Positions 7,851 through 16,472 are shown, numbered from the stretch's first letter. The stretch: DNA of 41,820 nt from Treponema sp. (GCA_031276965.1 JAISMC010000069.1:1-41820), one strand, 5' to 3'. The notes: a model not told the origin generated them from the letters alone. Numbers and translations: made by a program.

Positions 7851-9232
7851 TGACGCCGGGTTCTGTTTTCTGCGCCGATATAGGCAGCTCTTCGTTAAAA
7901 GCGGCTCTGATTGATTATGACGGCCGTGAACTGGGCTTTGTCCGCCGGCCCTATGACCGGGAACGGAAGGAGACGCTTGCCGGCGACTGGGAGGAAGCCC
8001 TGGCCGCAGCGGCGGGGCTGCTGCTCTCCCGGGCGGGGGCCGTAAAACCCGGAGCGATCTGCATCTCCGGGAACGGGCCCACCCTGGTCCCGGTAACCGC
8101 CTCCGGGGAGGCGCTGGCCCCGGTCCACTGGTACAATCCGGCAAGCCCCGCCGCAGAGAACGAAACGGCCCGCCGTTCTCTTTTTTTGCCCTATGCGGCG
8201 GCCCTAATGCAGAAACGGCCCGGGGACTACGCCGCCGCAAAATACCTCTTTTCCTCTCAGGAATGGCTGGCTCACCGTTTGGGGGCGGACCCCGTTACGG
8301 TTCTGCCCGCCCCGGCCTATGAGCCCTACTATTGGGATACGGTCCAGTGCGGAGCCCTCGGTATTGATCCGGGGAAATTTCCCCCCTTCGCTCGGCTGGG
8401 GACGGTCATAGGACGGCTTTCTTCCGCCGGGGCGGGCCGCCTGGCCCTGCCTCCGGGGATACCCATTATCGCCGGGGGGCCCGATTTCATCATGGCCCTT
8501 ATCGGGGTGGGAGCCCTGGAGGCGGGGGTGGTCTGCGACCGGGCGGGCAGTTCCGAGGGGATCAATATCTGCGTTCAGGGGAAAGCCCCCGCTCCGGCGG
8601 GATCACTGCGGGTCCTTCCCCACCTGCGGGAGGGCTGCTGGAATGTCGGCGCCCTCATCCCCGGATCGGGCCGGTTTTTTGAGTGGTACTGTTCACTCAT
8701 TCTGAATTCACCGGATCTTAAAAGCGCCGGGACGGCCCTGACCGGCGCCGGTTATGAAACTATCATGCGGAGGATAAATGCGGTTCCCCAGGACGCCGCC
8801 CCCTTCTTCTTTCCCCCGGCGGGATTGATCTTTTCCGGGGTTCCGCCGGAACCGGCTGAACTGGGACGGGCGGTAGCCGAAGCTATTGCCTTCCGGGTCT
8901 GTTCCGCCCTGGAGGATTTGGCCCTGGGCGGTTTTCCCGTCGGGGAGATGCGCCTCTCCGGAGGCCAGGGAAAGAGCCGGATCTGGAATCAGCTTAAGGC
9001 GGATATTACCGGAGTAACTCTGCTGTCCCCGGAGATAGCCGATGGAGAGCTTGCGGGGGATGCGGCGGCGGCGGCGCTGGGCATGGGGGAAGCGGCGGAT
9101 CTGCCGGAGGCGGTTTCCCGGATGGTGCGTATCAGGGAACGCTTTGTTCCCGGTCCGGCCCACGGGCTGTATCAGGAGCGGTACCGGCGTTACCGGATCC
9201 TTAGTGAACAGATTGGGAAGCTTGTCCCGTGA
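7850..9232 (+). CDS. FGGY-family carbohydrate kinase
   Basis: 460 residues. The N-terminal ADIGSSSLKAALID is the first phosphate loop of the FGGY (xylulokinase/glycerol kinase) family. ISGNGPTLVPV, HWYNP, GGPDFIMALIGVGALE, DRAGSSEGINI and RLSGGQGKSRIWNQLKADITG follow the family order, ending with the adenine-binding region. The sugar is not determined by sequence alone; a pentulose such as xylulose is a reasonable guess. It sits between prs and a HAD phosphatase with one-base and four-base overlaps, so the three appear to act in one pentose-phosphate or salvage operon. Confidence 0.88.
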   Translation: MTPGSVFCADIGSSSLKAALIDYDGRELGFVRRPYDRERKETLAGDWEEALAAAAGLLLSRAGAVKPGAICISGNGPTLVPVTASGEALAPVHWYNPASPAAENETARRSLFLPYAAALMQKRPGDYAAAKYLFSSQEWLAHRLGADPVTVLPAPAYEPYYWDTVQCGALGIDPGKFPPFARLGTVIGRLSSAGAGRLALPPGIPIIAGGPDFIMALIGVGALEAGVVCDRAGSSEGINICVQGKAPAPAGSLRVLPHLREGCWNVGALIPGSGRFFEWYCSLILNSPDLKSAGTALTGAGYETIMRRINAVPQDAAPFFFPPAGLIFSGVPPEPAELGRAVAEAIAFRVCSALEDLALGGFPVGEMRLSGGQGKSRIWNQLKADITGVTLLSPEIADGELAGDAAAAALGMGEAADLPEAVSRMVRIRERFVPGPAHGLYQERYRRYRILSEQIGKLVP

Positions 9233-9918
9233 TTACGATCTACCGGCTTCCTCAAAAAACCGGCGTCCTGATCTTTGACATGGATCTGACCCTCTATACT
9301 AACCAGGAATATGCCCGGTTTCAGATTGACCGTATCCTCCAAGAGGCCGCCGCTTTCAAGGGAAAAACGGTGGAAGCCCTGCGGGAGGATATTGCCGCCT
9401 GCCGGAAGGAATGGGCCGCATCCCATAACGGAAAGGGGACCAGCCTGGGAAACGTTCTGGCCGCCATGGGGATTTCCCTGGACGAAAACATACGCTGGCG
9501 GGAGGCCTTCCTGGAACCGGGAGATTTCCTTGGGGAAGATCCTAAGCTGCGGGAAACCCTCAGCGTCCTCGGGGCAGATTATGCCCTGGCCCTGGTTACC
9601 AATAATCCCGTGCTGGTCGCCCGGAAGACCCTCCGGGCCCTGGGGGTGGAGGAGCTTTTTCCGGTTATCATCGGCATGGATACCTGCGGGGTTTCAAAAC
9701 CCCACCGGGCGCCCTACCTTAGGGCGGCGGAACTGCTGGGCGCCGATCCTTCGAAGTGCGTCTCCATAGGGGACCGGTATGAGATTGATATTGAGCTGCC
9801 CCTGGAACTGGGTATGGGGGGCGTTCTTGTCGAAGGGGTAGAGGATGTATACCGGCTTCCCCCGCTGTTAAAGAACCCTCCCCCGGCGCGGGAATCCGAA
9901 TTTAGCCGCATTTTATAG
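9229..9918 (+). CDS. HAD-family hydrolase
   Basis: 229 residues starting at GTG, which overlaps the upstream stop as GTGA. HAD motif I is FDMDLTLY with nucleophile D17 and acid D19, motif II is the TNN in LVTNNPV, motif III is the lysine of SKPHRAPY, and motif IV is GDRYEID. The helical cap after motif I is of the subclass I type found in pyrimidine 5'-nucleotidases and phosphoglycolate phosphatases. The substrate is unknown. Position after prs and a sugar kinase suggests a sugar- or nucleotide-phosphate. The C-terminus is proline-rich and probably flexible. Confidence 0.85.
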   Translation: MITIYRLPQKTGVLIFDMDLTLYTNQEYARFQIDRILQEAAAFKGKTVEALREDIAACRKEWAASHNGKGTSLGNVLAAMGISLDENIRWREAFLEPGDFLGEDPKLRETLSVLGADYALALVTNNPVLVARKTLRALGVEELFPVIIGMDTCGVSKPHRAPYLRAAELLGADPSKCVSIGDRYEIDIELPLELGMGGVLVEGVEDVYRLPPLLKNPPPARESEFSRIL

Positions 9919-9950
9919 TTGTAACTTGCCCGGTTTCCGGTTATCCTATA

Positions 9951-11054
9951 TTGGTGAACCTGGGAGATTTTGCCTCCGCCTTGTCAGATATTTGTTCCCG
10001 CTGCCTTGTCGTTCCCGAACGGTCCCTCGACTGGACCATCATCGCTAATCCCACCGCAGGGGGCTTTACCATCCGCTCCCGGTGGAAGCAACACGAACGG
10101 ATCCTCCGGGATTATGCGGCCCGGGCTGCTTCCAACCCCCGCCGGATCGGGGCGGGGCCTTCCGAAACCGCCCTGGAACAGGGCGGCGCCCTGGGCAGGC
10201 TGGGGCTTATTCCCACCGCCGGTCCGGGACATGCGGGCAGGATCGTTGAAGCCCTCACCGGCGAGGCCAAAGCGGTGCGGTCCGGCCGTTTTCATCTTAT
10301 TATCACCGCCGGCGGAGACGGTACGAGCCTGGAGGCCCTTATCGCCCTTTACAATGCGGGCGAGGCGGTATGTTCCAATTTTGCCGTCCTCCGTCTTCCC
10401 ATGGGTACCGGAAACGACGGCGCCGACGCTTGGGAGCTGGACAAGGCCCTGGATTTGCTGATCTATCCCGCCAACATAGGCTATGCCCGGGCGCTGCGGC
10501 TTACCACCTCCGTTCAGGGGAAGGGGCCTTTTCTGGCCTTCAACATTCTTTCCGTGGGCATAGACGCCTTTATCACCCACATGACCAATAGGACCAAGGG
10601 AAAGCTTCCCGGGGACAGCTACAAGCTGTGGGTGGATATAGCCTCTCTCCTCTACGATCTGGTGTACAAAGTGGGGCCCATCGAAGTACGGGCCCTGGAC
10701 GGGAAGGGCAGGGAGACGGCCTCTTTTAAGGAACCGCTGCTCCTCCTGGCGGTGGGCGTAAGCGGCCGCCGGACCTACGGCTCCCACAAGTGGATACTGC
10801 CCGACGACAGAAATGTCTGCGCCGTAAAGCAGATGCCCCTCTTTAGAAAAATAGCCCTCAAGGGACTTTTCCTTACGGGAAAACATATCCATAAACCCGA
10901 GTCCAAACTTTTTAACGCCTCCAGGGTTGAATTCCGGGGGGAGCATCCCATTCTTGCCCAAATGGACGGAGAGGCGGTGCTGCTGCACCCTGTGGATTTT
11001 CCCGCCTCCATAGAACTAACCGAACCGGTCATACCCATACTGGCAAGGATCTAG
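9951..11054 (+). CDS. Diacylglycerol/lipid kinase family protein
   Basis: 367 residues. The start is TTG at 9951 or GTG at 9954; no ATG fits. WTIIANPTAGG near 28-38, ITAGGDGTSLEAL with GGDGT at 121-125, and LPMGTGNDGAD are the nucleotide-binding signatures of the DAGK catalytic domain shared by DgkB, YegS and sphingosine kinases. The C-terminal half supplies the beta-sandwich with MDGEAVLL. It likely phosphorylates a lipid at the inner face of the membrane. The substrate is unknown. A hairpin repeat follows 35 bases after the stop. Confidence 0.85.
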   Translation: MVNLGDFASALSDICSRCLVVPERSLDWTIIANPTAGGFTIRSRWKQHERILRDYAARAASNPRRIGAGPSETALEQGGALGRLGLIPTAGPGHAGRIVEALTGEAKAVRSGRFHLIITAGGDGTSLEALIALYNAGEAVCSNFAVLRLPMGTGNDGADAWELDKALDLLIYPANIGYARALRLTTSVQGKGPFLAFNILSVGIDAFITHMTNRTKGKLPGDSYKLWVDIASLLYDLVYKVGPIEVRALDGKGRETASFKEPLLLLAVGVSGRRTYGSHKWILPDDRNVCAVKQMPLFRKIALKGLFLTGKHIHKPESKLFNASRVEFRGEHPILAQMDGEAVLLHPVDFPASIELTEPVIPILARI

Positions 11055-11089
11055 TTCATGCCTGCGGAGGCTCATGCCCGTACAATAGC

Positions 11090-11260
11090 GTTGTTCGGAA
11101 ACTTCAGTTTTTGAACAACAACCGCTTAAAAACGGCAAAAAACATGGATTTTGTCAAAAATCCGTGTTTTTTGGGAGACTTGTGAAATAACCAACCGGGT
11201 TATTTGCAGTGGGGTCTAATGCCCCGCCGCTTGCGGCGGGGAGGTTCATTAAACAAGTCC
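11090..11260. repeat. Palindromic repeat island II
   Basis: Fills the convergent gap between the lipid kinase and DUF4954 genes. It contains a 13-bp stem with two G-T pairs and a TTCA loop (11090-11119); a 16-bp stem AAAAAACATGGATTTT with its partner and a 4-base loop (11137-11172); the line TTGGGAGACTTGTG; AAATAAC-CAACCGG-GTTATTT (11185-11205); CCCCGCCG-cttg-CGGCGGGG (11222-11241); and the boundary AACAAGTCC. GACTTGT at 11178 can pair with ACAAGTC at 11253, closing the last two hairpins. The stop codon of the minus-strand gene is inside it. Confidence 0.85.
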
Positions 11261-13486
11261 AATTTGTCCGGCCACGGCCTTAAAGGTTTTTTCAAACTCT
11301 TTAAGCTGTTCCCGGCTGTACTTGATAAAGAAATTCTCCTCCGCTTTTCCCGCTACCTGATCCATTTCTTCTTTATTGCGGTAGGTTATTGCCCGGAAGG
11401 GATCATGAAAATCTTTGGCCCTGCTGACATACACCTGTTCCGTAACCCAGCGCTGAATTTCCAGGGTTCTCTGCAGTTCCTTCTGAAAGGAAGGCAGATC
11501 CAGGATTTCCGGCGTTTCCGAAGAAGCCGGGGATTCCCCGCCCCTAAGCCAGAGCAGCACCGACCAGGCATGGGCGGCTTTGTCTCCGGGGTATTGTTCC
11601 TGCATGATCCGGTATGCGCCGTGGATAGCTTCCCAGCTGGCTATGGCCCCCTCCCGGATTGCCCGCCTGAGGGCGTCCACCCTGAAGGCGGGGGCAATCT
11701 GTCCGCCCAGGTTCACCCACCCGCCGGTCCGTTCCGCAGCCGTTCCGCCCGGAGCAAGTTCTTCTTTAAGGCGGCTGAAATTCAAGGCGGGCCGGGCCTC
11801 AAGATACGCTATGATAGTCTTCATCGCATAGAAGCGGAGCATCTCCCGGTAGGCGGCCCGGGCCCGGCGGGGTTTGATAATCACCGCCCCCCGCCGGTGC
11901 CGTTCCAGGGACGGCGCGGAAAGCTCCTCCTCCGCGGCGGGGGTATATTCATACTCGGGATCTTCCATCTCCGGGGAGGGGAGGGAAGCCTCGGAACTCA
12001 GGTCTTCCATCTTCATCCCCGCTTCGTTCATCCAGGATTCCATCAGCGTAAGGGCGGCGATTATTTCCTCCGCCGTATCCGGCGCAAGATAGGCGGTTTC
12101 GATAAACTGGACCGGATGCTTCCGGCGGTCCCGGTTAACCGCCTTCCAGGCGTTCCGTTCCAGGGCGTAGAGGTTGTACATCCAGAAATAGGCGGGCATC
12201 ACCTCAAGCCTGTTCTTCTGAGTATTGTTGTTTACCAGGGAGAAGGGCAGGGTGATGTTCAACTCATAGGGATAATCCCCCTTGGCGATGAGGACATAAC
12301 TGGCAAAGCGGCTGGAATGTTTCAAAGTTACCGCAAGCCCCGGCCAGAAACCCCGGCCCGCCCGGATCTCCCCGTCGTTGGCCCGGCTGTTATGGTTGCT
12401 TCCGATGGTGGCTCCGGCGGCCATGTTGGAAAGGCCCTGGATCATGGCGGCGATGAGGAACGAATTGTTGTGATGCTGCTCGTGGACCGGAAATATCAGA
12501 TTGTTGAGAATCTCACAGCACGAAACCGTGGAGTTGTCCCCCAGCACCGAATGGATAAGCCGGGCTCCGTACTTTAGGTTGGCGTTCCTGCCCATAACAA
12601 AGCGCACCGCCTTGGAACCGTAGAAGATATGGCAGCCGTATCCCACAATACCGTTTACCAGCTCAACCCCTTCCCCGATTTGGCTCGATTCCTCCTCCGA
12701 GGAAAGGATGGTCAGGTTTTTCAGCTTATTGGCGCCCTTGATGTAGGCCCCCTCGCCTACGGTTACGTCCTTTATAATGCTGCAGCTCTTGATGATCGAT
12801 CCCGATCCGACGACGCCGTATACGCCGCGGCGGCTTTCGCCGCTTTTTTGGGTGATGTCCTTGAGGGCCCCGGTCAAGGCCGTGTCGTCCCGGTAGCAGG
12901 CCCAGAGAAAGGCGTCGGCGGGGATCATCCCGGCAAAGGGAAGGATGGAACGGCCCCCGGCCTCGTTCATCACGTCAATCCAGATCCGCACATCCTCTTC
13001 CTCCCCTTCCTTGATAATCCCGCTGCCGAATTTGGCATGGTTCGTGGTCTGCATTTCATCGATGCGGGAGAGGATAACCCGGTCCCCGATGATGTAATGG
13101 GAGATACAGGGGCAGTCCTGAATGGCGGTATCCCGGCCTATGTCGCAGGAGATGACGGTGCTGTTCCTGATGCCCGCGGGGATTCGGTAATCATGGTGGG
13201 CGAGGAGCGCATTCCGCAGTTCCCCAAGCCTGACGAGACCGTAAAAGCTGGAATTGCTGATCAGCGCGGGATCAAAGGGATCGCAGACCAGAAAAGTATC
13301 CCAGTTGGCGCAGTAATTACGGTTTTTAAGCAGCGCCTCCCTTTCCCCGGCCAGAAGGTTCCGCCAGGGCCGGGCCCCGCTTTGCCGGTTCCTAAGCCAG
13401 TACTCGTCCATGCCCGGCGGAAGGTACCGGGGGGGGATAAAACTGCGGCCGTAATCGTCCGGGGGCAGGACAGACACTTTGTTCAT
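11249..13486 (-). CDS. DUF4954 family protein
   Basis: 745 residues from the ATG at 13486 (MNKVSVLPPDDYG); an upstream ATG at 13552 is open but adds no conserved sequence. The middle (about 130-400) is rich in short beta turns with hexapeptide-like spacing (VISCDIGRDTAIQDC, IIGDRVILSRI, VGSGSIIKSCSIIKDVTVGEGAYIKG), which predicts a left-handed beta-helix as in acyl- and nucleotidyl-transferases. The C-terminal third is helical. The family occurs in spirochaetes and Bacteroidetes and its function is not established to my knowledge. The last three residues (GLV) and the stop codon are encoded by the palindromic repeat. Confidence 0.85.
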   Translation of the reverse strand: MNKVSVLPPDDYGRSFIPPRYLPPGMDEYWLRNRQSGARPWRNLLAGEREALLKNRNYCANWDTFLVCDPFDPALISNSSFYGLVRLGELRNALLAHHDYRIPAGIRNSTVISCDIGRDTAIQDCPCISHYIIGDRVILSRIDEMQTTNHAKFGSGIIKEGEEEDVRIWIDVMNEAGGRSILPFAGMIPADAFLWACYRDDTALTGALKDITQKSGESRRGVYGVVGSGSIIKSCSIIKDVTVGEGAYIKGANKLKNLTILSSEEESSQIGEGVELVNGIVGYGCHIFYGSKAVRFVMGRNANLKYGARLIHSVLGDNSTVSCCEILNNLIFPVHEQHHNNSFLIAAMIQGLSNMAAGATIGSNHNSRANDGEIRAGRGFWPGLAVTLKHSSRFASYVLIAKGDYPYELNITLPFSLVNNNTQKNRLEVMPAYFWMYNLYALERNAWKAVNRDRRKHPVQFIETAYLAPDTAEEIIAALTLMESWMNEAGMKMEDLSSEASLPSPEMEDPEYEYTPAAEEELSAPSLERHRRGAVIIKPRRARAAYREMLRFYAMKTIIAYLEARPALNFSRLKEELAPGGTAAERTGGWVNLGGQIAPAFRVDALRRAIREGAIASWEAIHGAYRIMQEQYPGDKAAHAWSVLLWLRGGESPASSETPEILDLPSFQKELQRTLEIQRWVTEQVYVSRAKDFHDPFRAITYRNKEEMDQVAGKAEENFFIKYSREQLKEFEKTFKAVAGQIGLV

Positions 13487-13545
13487 TGCCCCAAGCCTAT
13501 CAGGGGAGCCGGGGATTGACAATACGGCGCGCCGGCGGCCAAGCA

Positions 13546-13574
13546 TTGACAATGTCTATGATTCCAAGCTTAAT
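13546..13574 (+). promoter_or_regulatory. Possible promoter for the gate protein
   Basis: TTGACA (13546-13551), 17-base spacer, CTTAAT (13569-13574). The ATG at 13581 is only six bases after the -10, so transcription would start about at the start codon. ATTGACAAT also occurs 30 bases upstream (13515-13523), giving a direct repeat of the -35 region. Confidence 0.4.
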
Positions 13575-13580
13575 AGCTCC

Positions 13581-14555
13581 ATGGTGTCTTTTTTCCAGCG
13601 GCTTGGTCAGGCGGCTCATAATACGGTCAGGCCCGCCCTGTCCACCATTATCTTTCTGCTGTACATCATGATCCCCATTTCCCTGGCCATGCTTATTCTG
13701 GAAAATTCGGGCCTTTTACACTACGTGGCCCGTTTTCTGGACCCCTTTATGCACTTTCTCGGGCTTCCCGGAGCGGCGGCCCTGGCCTTTCTCAGTTCGG
13801 TCTTTCTGAACATCTATTCGGCCATCGCGGTCATTCAGACCCTGCGCCTTTCCGGCAGGGAGGTGGTTATCCTGGCCGTCATGTGCCTTATCGCCCATAA
13901 CTTTTTCGTTGAATGTGCGGTGATGAAAAAAACCGGCTCTTCCCTGTTCAAGATGGTGCTGCTGCGGCTCGTCTTTGCCTTCCTGAGCGCCTGGATCCTG
14001 CACTTTATCCTGCCTCCGGCGGTGGGCGCCGGCACGGCGGGGACGGAGCCCCTTTCCCCGCCGGCCCTGGGGCTCAATCTGGGCACGCTGCCGGGGATAT
14101 TTAGAAACTGGGTACAGGATTCGGGGCTGCTTATCATAAAAATTATACTTATCATCTTTGTCCTGATGTTCATCCAGAAGGTGATGGACGCCTTCGGCAT
14201 TATGAAACTGCTTGCGGGGCTCTTTGCCCCCCTTATGAGGATCTTCGGCCTCTCCTCCAATATGGGCTATTCCTGGATCGTCGCCTATGTGGCGGGGATA
14301 GTGTACGGTTCGGCTGTTTTAATAGAACAGGTCCGTTCCGGCGCGGTTACCCGGCGGGAGGCGGATCTTTTTAACCACCATGCGGGAATAAGCCATTCCC
14401 ATATCGAGGATACCCTGCTCTTTGTTACTATCCTGGGCGTACCCCTGGTCTGGGCAACGCTGCCCCGGCTGATTGCGGCCTTTATTGCGGTGTGGCTGGA
14501 ACGGGCCCGCCGGGCCTGGATCCGCAGATCCTACCGGGTCAGGATCATGCCCTAG
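13581..14555 (+). CDS. Nucleoside recognition (Gate) domain membrane protein
   Basis: 324 residues from the ATG at 13581, the first start close to the membrane region; an open frame extends upstream to 13479 without conserved features. About eight hydrophobic segments are present. Two half-repeats resemble the nucleoside-recognition/Gate domain of SpmA, SpmB and FeoB-like proteins: PALSTIIFLLYIMIPIS with FLGLPGAAALAFLSSVFLN, then IIKIILIIFVLMFIQKVMDAFG with SSNMGYSWIVAYVAGI. This suggests an inner-membrane transporter or channel. The ligand is unknown. It is transcribed divergently from DUF4954, and no clear Shine-Dalgarno precedes the start. Confidence 0.8.
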   Translation: MVSFFQRLGQAAHNTVRPALSTIIFLLYIMIPISLAMLILENSGLLHYVARFLDPFMHFLGLPGAAALAFLSSVFLNIYSAIAVIQTLRLSGREVVILAVMCLIAHNFFVECAVMKKTGSSLFKMVLLRLVFAFLSAWILHFILPPAVGAGTAGTEPLSPPALGLNLGTLPGIFRNWVQDSGLLIIKIILIIFVLMFIQKVMDAFGIMKLLAGLFAPLMRIFGLSSNMGYSWIVAYVAGIVYGSAVLIEQVRSGAVTRREADLFNHHAGISHSHIEDTLLFVTILGVPLVWATLPRLIAAFIAVWLERARRAWIRRSYRVRIMP

Positions 14556-14588
14556 GCGCCGCGGCATACGGCGGAGCGCCGTAAAGCG

Positions 14589-14882
14589 CTAGGACCGGGA
14601 GAGGGCAAGCATGCGCAGAAAGGCGGAGTTCTCCTTTTTCAGTTCCCGGGAGCCCCTGGTTATTCTGCAGAGGGACAGCCCCAGATCCCTGGCTATTTTC
14701 CGCTGGGGGACCTTCTTTTCCAGCGCCTTAACCAGGGCCCAGCGGGCGGCGATGTCCGCAATCTCCGCCGGCGTCAGGAGGCAGCGGAGAAAGGCCTCGA
14801 TCAGCTCTCCGTCGCCGGTTTTGGCCACGGTACGGGACAGCTCTTCCAGGTTCATGGCAACCCGGGGATCGTCAATATCCAT
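14589..14882 (-). CDS. TrpR/YerC-like DNA-binding protein
   Basis: 97 residues with the helix-turn-helix core of the Trp repressor family: LLTPAEIADIAARW, then QRKIARDLGLSLCRITRGSREL. T37, R47 and R76 align with E. coli TrpR T44, R54 and R84, which contact tryptophan. The positions of T81 and S88 are occupied by arginine and glutamate, so the ligand pocket is only partly kept. It might repress tryptophan-related genes or respond to another ligand, as the YerC/YecD group is thought to. No trp genes are nearby. It is followed by the phosphatase at 14943 on the same strand upstream, separated by a GC hairpin. Confidence 0.8.
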   Translation of the reverse strand: MDIDDPRVAMNLEELSRTVAKTGDGELIEAFLRCLLTPAEIADIAARWALVKALEKKVPQRKIARDLGLSLCRITRGSRELKKENSAFLRMLALSRS

Positions 14883-14921
14883 AAGAAGAGTATAACGCCA
14901 AAGCGGCGGATCAATACAGCT

Positions 14922-14940
14922 CCCCGCCCTGAAGGCGGGG
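14922..14940. repeat. GC-rich hairpin between genes
   Basis: CCCCGCC-ctgaa-GGCGGGG, the same seven-base stem that occurs at 5022, 11222 and 19789. A further CCCCGCC at 14949-14955 lies inside the 3' end of the phosphatase gene, so alternative pairing is possible. It probably ends or attenuates transcription of the phosphatase before the TrpR-like gene, though no U-run follows. Confidence 0.6.
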
Positions 14941-14942
14941 CG

Positions 14943-15611
14943 TCAGGCCCCGCCGTGCATAAGGTCCAGAAGCTCTCCGGGGCTGTCGATGATCCGGTCC
15001 GCCCCGGCCCGCCGCAGCAGTTCCCGCCCCCGGAAACCCCAGCTTACCCCCAGGGCATAGCAGGAGGCCGCCCGGGCGGTTTCTATGTCCACCTCGGAGT
15101 CCCCCATAAAGACCGTTTCCCCGGGGACGGCGTCCAGTTCCGTCAGCAGATCCCAGGCGGCGGCGGGATCGGGCTTCCGGGGGCGGCCCGGAAGATCCCC
15201 GCAGATCCGGTCGAAGCTTCCCGGAGGGAAAAGGCCGTCCACCACCAGCCGGGCCACCGGGTCCGGCTTGTTGGTAAGGACCGCGGTCTTTATCTTTCGT
15301 CTTTTCAGTTCCGCCGCCAGTCCGGGAATCCCCGGATAGGGCCGGGAATGGACCACCGGCCGTTCGGCATATATCCGGACCGCCCCGGCGGCCACGGCGT
15401 CCACGGTCTTGTCGTCCCGGGAAGCGGCGGGCAGGGACAGATAGGCAAGCTTCCGTATGCCCCAGCCCACCTTTTCCGTAAAATCCCCCTGGTCCAGCAC
15501 GGGAAAACCATGGGCCGCCAGGGAACTGTTCATGGCCCCGGCAATATCGGCGATGGTGTCTACCAGCGTGCCGTCCAGATCAAAGATGACGCAGCGGAAT
15601 TGAATCTTCAT
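14943..15611 (-). CDS. Phosphoglycolate phosphatase-like HAD hydrolase
   Basis: 222 residues from the ATG at 15611 (MKIQFRCVIFDLDGTLVDT). The frame stays open far upstream through a minisatellite, but the HAD motif I with D11 and D13 fixes the start. LTNKPDP is motif II, KPDPAAAW gives the motif III lysine, and FMGDSEVDIETARAA is motif IV. Cap and length match Gph/PpaX-type enzymes, which dephosphorylate 2-phosphoglycolate or pyrophosphate. The last codons (HGGA and the stop) are read from a GC-rich repeat, so the native C-terminus may once have been different. Confidence 0.85.
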   Translation of the reverse strand: MKIQFRCVIFDLDGTLVDTIADIAGAMNSSLAAHGFPVLDQGDFTEKVGWGIRKLAYLSLPAASRDDKTVDAVAAGAVRIYAERPVVHSRPYPGIPGLAAELKRRKIKTAVLTNKPDPVARLVVDGLFPPGSFDRICGDLPGRPRKPDPAAAWDLLTELDAVPGETVFMGDSEVDIETARAASCYALGVSWGFRGRELLRRAGADRIIDSPGELLDLMHGGA

Positions 15612-15742
15612 GCCCCCAGTGTACCGGGAAGGGCGGCGCTCAACAAGACGGCCGGTTTCCCCGGAAACGGCCCGCGGCCCCCTCCAAAGCCCCCGCAGGC
15701 CCGCCGCCTCTCCGCCCGGATCCGGACCCGCCGTTCCGGGGG

Positions 15743-15952
15743 CCGGACGGCTCATTCTGGAGACCGGACGGCTCATTCTGAGGACTGGACGGCTCATTCT
15801 GAAGACCGGATGAACCATTCTGGAGACCGGATGGACCATTCTGGAGACCGGATGCCTCATTCTGAGGACCGGATAGGCCATTCTGAGGACCGGATGGCTC
15901 ATTCTGGAGACCGGATGCTTCATTCTGAGGACCGGATACCTCAGGTTGAGGA
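15743..15952. repeat. 21-bp minisatellite, ten units
   Basis: Ten consecutive units of exactly 21 bases with consensus CCGGAYGGCTCATTCTGRRGA; the last is the most diverged. It occupies the divergent gap between the phosphatase (start 15611) and the SnoaL-like gene (start 16053). All units are variants, so it is not a recent expansion. Because 21 is a multiple of three, several frames are open on both strands as heptapeptide repeats. I do not regard these as genes. The period equals two turns of B-DNA. The rest of 15612-16052 shows nothing I can assign. Confidence 0.95.
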
Positions 15953-16052
15953 CGAGCCGTGCCGGAGAGTGCGGCGGCCTGAACCGGGGCAATGCGCGGG
16001 GCGTCCTGCCCCGGCCGCCGCCGGATACGGCGGAAGGCGGACATAAGGAGCA

Positions 16053-16472
16053 ATGACCGTGACCAAACCGGATCTTTCCAGCGTTTACCGGGACTACACC
16101 GCCTGTCTGAACCGGCAGGATTGGCCGAAGCCGGAAGGCTTTGTGGCCGCTCATGTGCAGTACAATGACCGGGAGATCGGCCTGCCGGCTTACCGTAAGA
16201 TGCCGGAGCGGGATTTTTATGCAATCCCGGACCTGCATTTCAACGTTCAACTGCTGATTTCCGGTGCGCCCTGTATAGCGGCCCGGCTGTCCTTCGCCTG
16301 TTCGCCCAAGGGGGAATTCCTTGGCCTTGCGGTAAACGGAAAAAAGGTTTTCTTTACCGAAAATGTGTTCTATAAATTCCGGGAGGAAAAGATAACGGCG
16401 GTATGGCCGCTTATCGATAAGGCGGCCGTTGAAGCTCAGGCGTGCCCGGGCGCACATGACGGGAACCGCTAA
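16053..16472 (+). CDS. SnoaL-like / ester cyclase family protein
   Basis: 139 residues, preceded by AAGGAG at a good distance from the ATG. The fold signature of NTF2-like SnoaL proteins is visible: an N-terminal helix YRDYTACLNRQDW, FVAAHVQYND, a central RDFYAIPDLHFNVQLLI, AARLSFACSPKGEFLGLAVNGKKVFF and a final strand FREEKITAVWPLIDK. Members are small cytoplasmic dimers, some cyclising polyketides and most of unknown function. Nothing nearby points to polyketide synthesis, so only the fold is claimed. A palindrome overlaps the stop codon. Confidence 0.75.
   Translation: MTVTKPDLSSVYRDYTACLNRQDWPKPEGFVAAHVQYNDREIGLPAYRKMPERDFYAIPDLHFNVQLLISGAPCIAARLSFACSPKGEFLGLAVNGKKVFFTENVFYKFREEKITAVWPLIDKAAVEAQACPGAHDGNR

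Noticed and set aside
12629-13519. 296-codon plus-strand ORF opposite DUF4954
   Set aside because: It lies fully antisense to the hexapeptide-type region and shows no recognisable protein features.
15743-15952. CRISPR array
   Set aside because: Units are contiguous 21-mers with no spacers and no cas genes are present.
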